From: Chalara sp. BL73
Taxonomy: Eukaryota > Ascomycota > Leotiomycetes > Helotiales
DNA length: 64,000 nt
Assembly (NCBI GenBank): GCA_918026815.1
Contig: CAKJVC010000068.1
Location: forward strand, 1,984,001-2,048,000
Direction of reading: 5' to 3'
Every line of letters begins with the position of its first letter. Position 1 is the first letter of the stretch. The translations under genes were made by a program, and so were the position numbers. Positions 60,522 to 64,000 of the stretch are shown piece after piece. The notes under the pieces are model-generated. The model did not search any database and was not told the DNA's origin. It saw only the letters and a program-made list of their open reading frames with translations.

Positions 60522-62243
60522 ATGGCTCATGCTATTTTGAATTATTACTTCCATCCAATATCGCATGTACCTGGCCCATTTATTGCAGCAATCTCACCAG
60601 TATGACTCATATCAAGACTCTAATGTTACATCATGCTTATTCGTCTTTACAGCTATGGTTAATGAGAGCTGTTTACAGGAAACGCTTGAATACTGAAATT
60701 CAGGAGCTACATACACGATATGGTACAAATATTATCTATTTCCTTTAAGCCGGCAAATACTGAATAATACAAGGCTCATGTGTCAGGATAGCACCTAACG
60801 AGGTGTCTTTTGCAACCATTGAGGCGCAAAATACAATCCATAACCCAGGTCCAGAGGTTCAAGGCTACTTTTCAAAAGCCGGGACCTTAGAGTCAATGCT
60901 CGGGAAAATTGTTTGGGAAGGTAACAATAACGTCCTTACCACTACTGAGAAAATAGCACACAAAAGATTGAGAACTGCACTTTTGCCAGCCTTTACTTCC
61001 AAAGCACTCTTTGAGCAAGAAAGCGTGCAGCAATTTCACTTTGATAGATTGTTACAGGACCTCGAGAAAAATGGGGCCGGAAATGTAGTGAATCTGACTG
61101 ATCATCTATCTCGAACACTTTGGAATATTGTTGGGGATCTTTCATTTGGGGAGCCTCTCGATAATCATCAAAGAAGTAAGGCCATATATATAGTCAAGAG
61201 CAACAGGTGGCAATGCTAACTTAAAAAGAACGCTTTGATCTGCTGAAAGTTACGTTTTGTCAATTGTCTCCGCTCTTTGAGGCGCTACAACATTTCTCTC
61301 GAGTCCCTAGAATTGGATGGGTTATAGAATCCTTCATTGAGTTGGTCCCTTACATATTTCGTCTACCTACCAATATTTTGCCTTCTACGAAGTTCAGAGA
61401 GTAAGGCATTCTTATTCAAAGGAGAATAAATAGCTTATAATGTTATTTAGGTGCTTGGACCGGCACGACAACCGATCGGACTTCTTGACTGCAATCATGA
61501 ACTCAAAGAACAACGGAATCAACTTAACAGAAGCAGAGATGAAGAGTAACTCTTCACTTTTGGTGTGAGTGCTTGTTGGGAACCCCCTTGGAACATATCT
61601 TGCTGCAGAAGCACTCTGAGCCTGTGGCTAATGGAATGATAGGATGGTCGGCTATGACACAACTGCGGCAACTCTCTCAGCAATTTTCTATCATCTTCTT
61701 CGAGACCCCATTCGAATGGGGAAACTAAAAAGTGAATTGAGAAACACATTCTCCCATGTAGATGATATTACCGGCAGTCGACTTCTCAATCTCCCATTTC
61801 TAAATGGTTGCATCCACGAAGCGCTCCGACTACTGCCTCCCGCAAATGGCAAAGGGACAAATCGCACATCGCCAGGAGCTATGGTCGATGGCACATATAT
61901 ACCTGCAGGAATTAACGTGTCAGCAGATATGTATACCATTCAGCGTTCCCCCAAATACTGGGCTCAACCCGAAGAGTTTCGCCCGGAACGTTGGTTTGAT
62001 AATGGCCCCGGATCCGTCTTTGAAAATGACGTCAGATCATCCTACAGGCCTTTCTTGCTTGGCCCCAGAGTGTGCTTAGGGAAAGAGGTAGCAATGCAGT
62101 CCCTGAGACTTGCGGTGGCGAAGCTTGTGTTTTCTTTTCACTTCGATATCACCGGCCAGAAAGTCCTTGCGTGGGAAAAAGATATCGAGTCATCTTATTT
62201 GTGGATTGGGTATCAAGTTATGACAAGACTCAGTCCGGTTTAA
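60522..62243 (+). CDS. Cytochrome P450, cluster oxidase
   Basis: About 478 residues in six exons: 60522-60599, 60653-60722, 60774-61175, 61229-61400, 61451-61564 and 61643-62243. Splicing yields NYYFHPISHVPGPFIA, then RYGSCVRIAPNEVSFAT, the CYP entry region of secondary-metabolism P450s. The I-helix is MVGYDTTAAT, the K-helix EALRLLPP, then FRPERWF and the haem loop FLLGPRVCLGKEVA. The usual N-terminal membrane helix of 20-30 residues is missing; the first ATG lies only 8 residues before YYFHP, so an upstream exon is likely undetected or the protein is shortened. It is convergent with the prenyl synthase at the right edge. In context it probably oxidises the terpenoid product; the position of oxidation cannot be predicted. 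Confidence 0.85.
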
Positions 62244-63118
62244 ACATCGTTGATGGCACTTGGGATTGTAGGGATAGAGCTCATCCTAGATTGGAAGTAT
62301 GGGGAAAGAATCATCCTATCATAATGTACAGCTTATCACTACCAGTTACTGGATTATTAACTTTCTCTAGAGATTTATCATTGGGTGATTCAGAGACAGG
62401 AAGCCTTTTGTGTGCCACTTGAATGCGACTGTGACAATACAAATGACAATATAATAAGTAAGCGCGAACCAGGGTTATTGTTCCCGATTCGTCAATAATT
62501 TTGCCTGGGCTACTGGTGGACAATGCTCCAGAAAAGAGGTGTGCCCTATGTATCAACCCCATGAATGATATATTTTATAGCCGCCTAAGCCTTAAGGATA
62601 CTGATATTATTTACCTTAGTTTGGTTCCTCCGATCCCGCTTTGGTCTCGTGACAACACTTATAGTTCAATTTGGACACTTCTGTTCTAGCTTTTGTTTCC
62701 ACAGTTCAACGTGATCTCACTACTTCGTTATGCGCATTTAAAGCTAGGCTTTTTAATTGTATCCTTTTCTTCGCGCTCTTAAAGAGTGTTAAATATAAAA
62801 GTTAAAGTTTTATTAAGTAAATCTACCATTTATAAACTGTTGAACTTGGAAGGTTGATTTGTGTTGACTGTTCTATCCAATATCTGCAACCACTAATGGC
62901 GAATCCTGACATCCACTGATGGATCATGCGATGTTGATAAGTAATGTCGTGTATTTGGCATAAGAAATTATAGGACCGTCGTTCCTTATGCTCCAGAGTT
63001 GTTACAGACGCCAGAAATGACTTGTGATAACATCCATTAAATGGAAACAAAGATTCCATTCACTGAACAGTGAAGAAAACCAGACAAGTTCGTTCTATCC
63101 GCATGAAATTTGAAAGCT
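62244..63118. other. Convergent intergenic, no gene seen
   Basis: Separates the 3' ends of the P450 and the prenyl synthase. Short ORFs only. Confidence 0.5.
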
Positions 63119-64000
63119 TTACTGGGGCCTCTCCTTCATAGTCAGTGTGGTCAACAACAAATGCAGCATTGGGTTTTCCATTCCCAAACGCTCCTCCAGA
63201 GATTTTATCTCATTGTGCAGCCCTTCCTCCAAATCCCTCAATATGGTCAAAGTTCCTTCCATACTTCCTGTGGCCTTTATCATGTTAAGAATGTATAACT
63301 TTGTCTCCCGTGGGAGAGAACCTGATCCCCCGTCTATCCCGGTGGGCCGTTGTCTAAAGATGCCTAAAATGCGAGATGCAAGCTCAGGATTGTTTTTCAG
63401 AGAATGAACGATCGGGTAGGAAAATTTTCCCTCATCGAAATCTTCACAGAACCCTTTCTGTTCAGAATACTCTGATGAGTGGATGTTCATGTAGTCATCG
63501 CGGATCTGGAAGAATCGGCCAAATAGTAATGTCAGGCGACTGAAGTTAACGTATTCTTGAGAATTTTCCCCTTGCATTAACTCTGAGAGTAGGCGGAACA
63601 TTACACCCGTTTTGTTGTCCACCATAGTAAGATACTCCCTCTCTGTGGGACAACGAAGATTGAATTTGTAATAGAGATCCCAACTTTGGCCTAAATACAA
63701 ACATTCCAGCTCATTGAGAAGAATATCTGCAGCCTGTGGATTTCTGAGCTTTCGGGCCTCCTGAACGGCACAAACAAACATGAAATTTGCGCTGTTTATT
63801 GATTGCGCCTGACCAAATATCGCATGAGCGGCAGGATTCCCTCTTCTCAAAGGCGAGTTATCTTCTATATCGTCCAGAATCAACGATGCATTATGCAGCT
63901 GGTCGACGATGCCTTTGATGATACGGAGAGCACTGGGAGGTACATGGAGCCATTGGTTCAATGCTTCAATGAGCATTGTTCGGAGCCCTTTAGACGGCAA
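63119..64000 (-). CDS. Polyprenyl (geranylgeranyl) diphosphate synthase, C-terminal 293 residues, 5' end outside window
   Basis: Condenses isopentenyl units to a C20-type diphosphate. The frame is open to the window edge, without intron. It begins with LPSKGLRTMLIEALNQWL, followed by the first aspartate-rich motif LILDDIEDNSPLRRG (DDxxD), which binds Mg and the allylic diphosphate. Then come AHAIFGQAQSINSANF, KTGVMFRLLSELMQ and the second aspartate-rich region FQIRDDYMN. Small residues before the first motif fit a C20 product, but that is inference. Such extra GGPP synthases mark diterpene and indole-diterpene clusters (PaxG-like), and the same domain forms the C-terminal half of chimeric diterpene/sesterterpene synthases. 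Which of the two this is depends on sequence beyond 64000. The LPSKGxR start is found in both types. Confidence 0.92.
   Translation of the reverse strand: MPSKGLRTMLIEALNQWLHVPPSALRIIKGIVDQLHNASLILDDIEDNSPLRRGNPAAHAIFGQAQSINSANFMFVCAVQEARKLRNPQAADILLNELECLYLGQSWDLYYKFNLRCPTEREYLTMVDNKTGVMFRLLSELMQGENSQEYVNFSRLTLLFGRFFQIRDDYMNIHSSEYSEQKGFCEDFDEGKFSYPIVHSLKNNPELASRILGIFRQRPTGIDGGSGSLPRETKLYILNMIKATGSMEGTLTILRDLEEGLHNEIKSLEERLGMENPMLHLLLTTLTMKERPQ

Noticed and set aside
1..64000. tRNA or rRNA genes and CRISPR arrays
   Set aside because: No convincing tRNA box pattern, rRNA-like segment or spaced direct repeats seen by eye; the tandem repeats present lack unique spacers and CRISPR is not expected in a fungus.

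Overview
This window looks like chromosomal DNA of a filamentous ascomycete. The genes are interrupted by many short GT-AG introns (about 46-110 nt), and the families are typically fungal: Zn2Cys6 regulators, cytochromes P450, a rhodopsin-like 7-TM protein, UstYa/DUF3328 oxidases and several 2EXR-domain proteins. The 2EXR expansion and wide gene-poor stretches suggest Leotiomycetes (Helotiales-like); that placement is inference. Exon coordinates were worked out by hand from reading frame, splice dinucleotides and family resemblance.

Left part (1-15 kb): the 3' end of a copper amine oxidase, a decayed 2EXR-like gene, a five-exon CYP52-type P450, an intact 2EXR gene, an MFS transporter and a five-exon Zn2Cys6 regulator. 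Middle part (15-44 kb): gene-poor DNA with few genes and many relics. It holds a large, probably disordered protein with a C-terminal Zn2Cys6 cluster behind a leader minisatellite, two divergent Rieske-oxygenase-family genes (26.2-29.5 kb), a PAC1/LIS1 (nudF) pseudogene, a 2EXR relic, three 2EXR genes in a row (36-41 kb) and a 6-phosphogluconate dehydrogenase pseudogene.

Right part (44-64 kb): a small Zn2Cys6 regulator, a fungal rhodopsin-like membrane protein, an alpha/beta hydrolase and a GH2 exo-beta-glucosaminidase, the last two each carrying one apparent frameshift. Then comes what looks like a biosynthetic gene cluster: P450, UstYa-like, UstYa-like, P450 and a polyprenyl (GGPP-type) synthase that runs off the right edge. 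A prenyl synthase with two P450s and two UstYa-like oxidases points to a decorated diterpenoid or indole-diterpenoid; the cyclase or partner gene would lie beyond position 64000.

The observation I find most unusual is the Rieske pair. One gene keeps the [2Fe-2S] Rieske domain but has no recognisable His-x4-His iron site. Its divergent neighbour keeps the mononuclear-iron His-x4-His catalytic domain but has no Rieske cluster. The two proteins look like complementary halves of one oxygenase.
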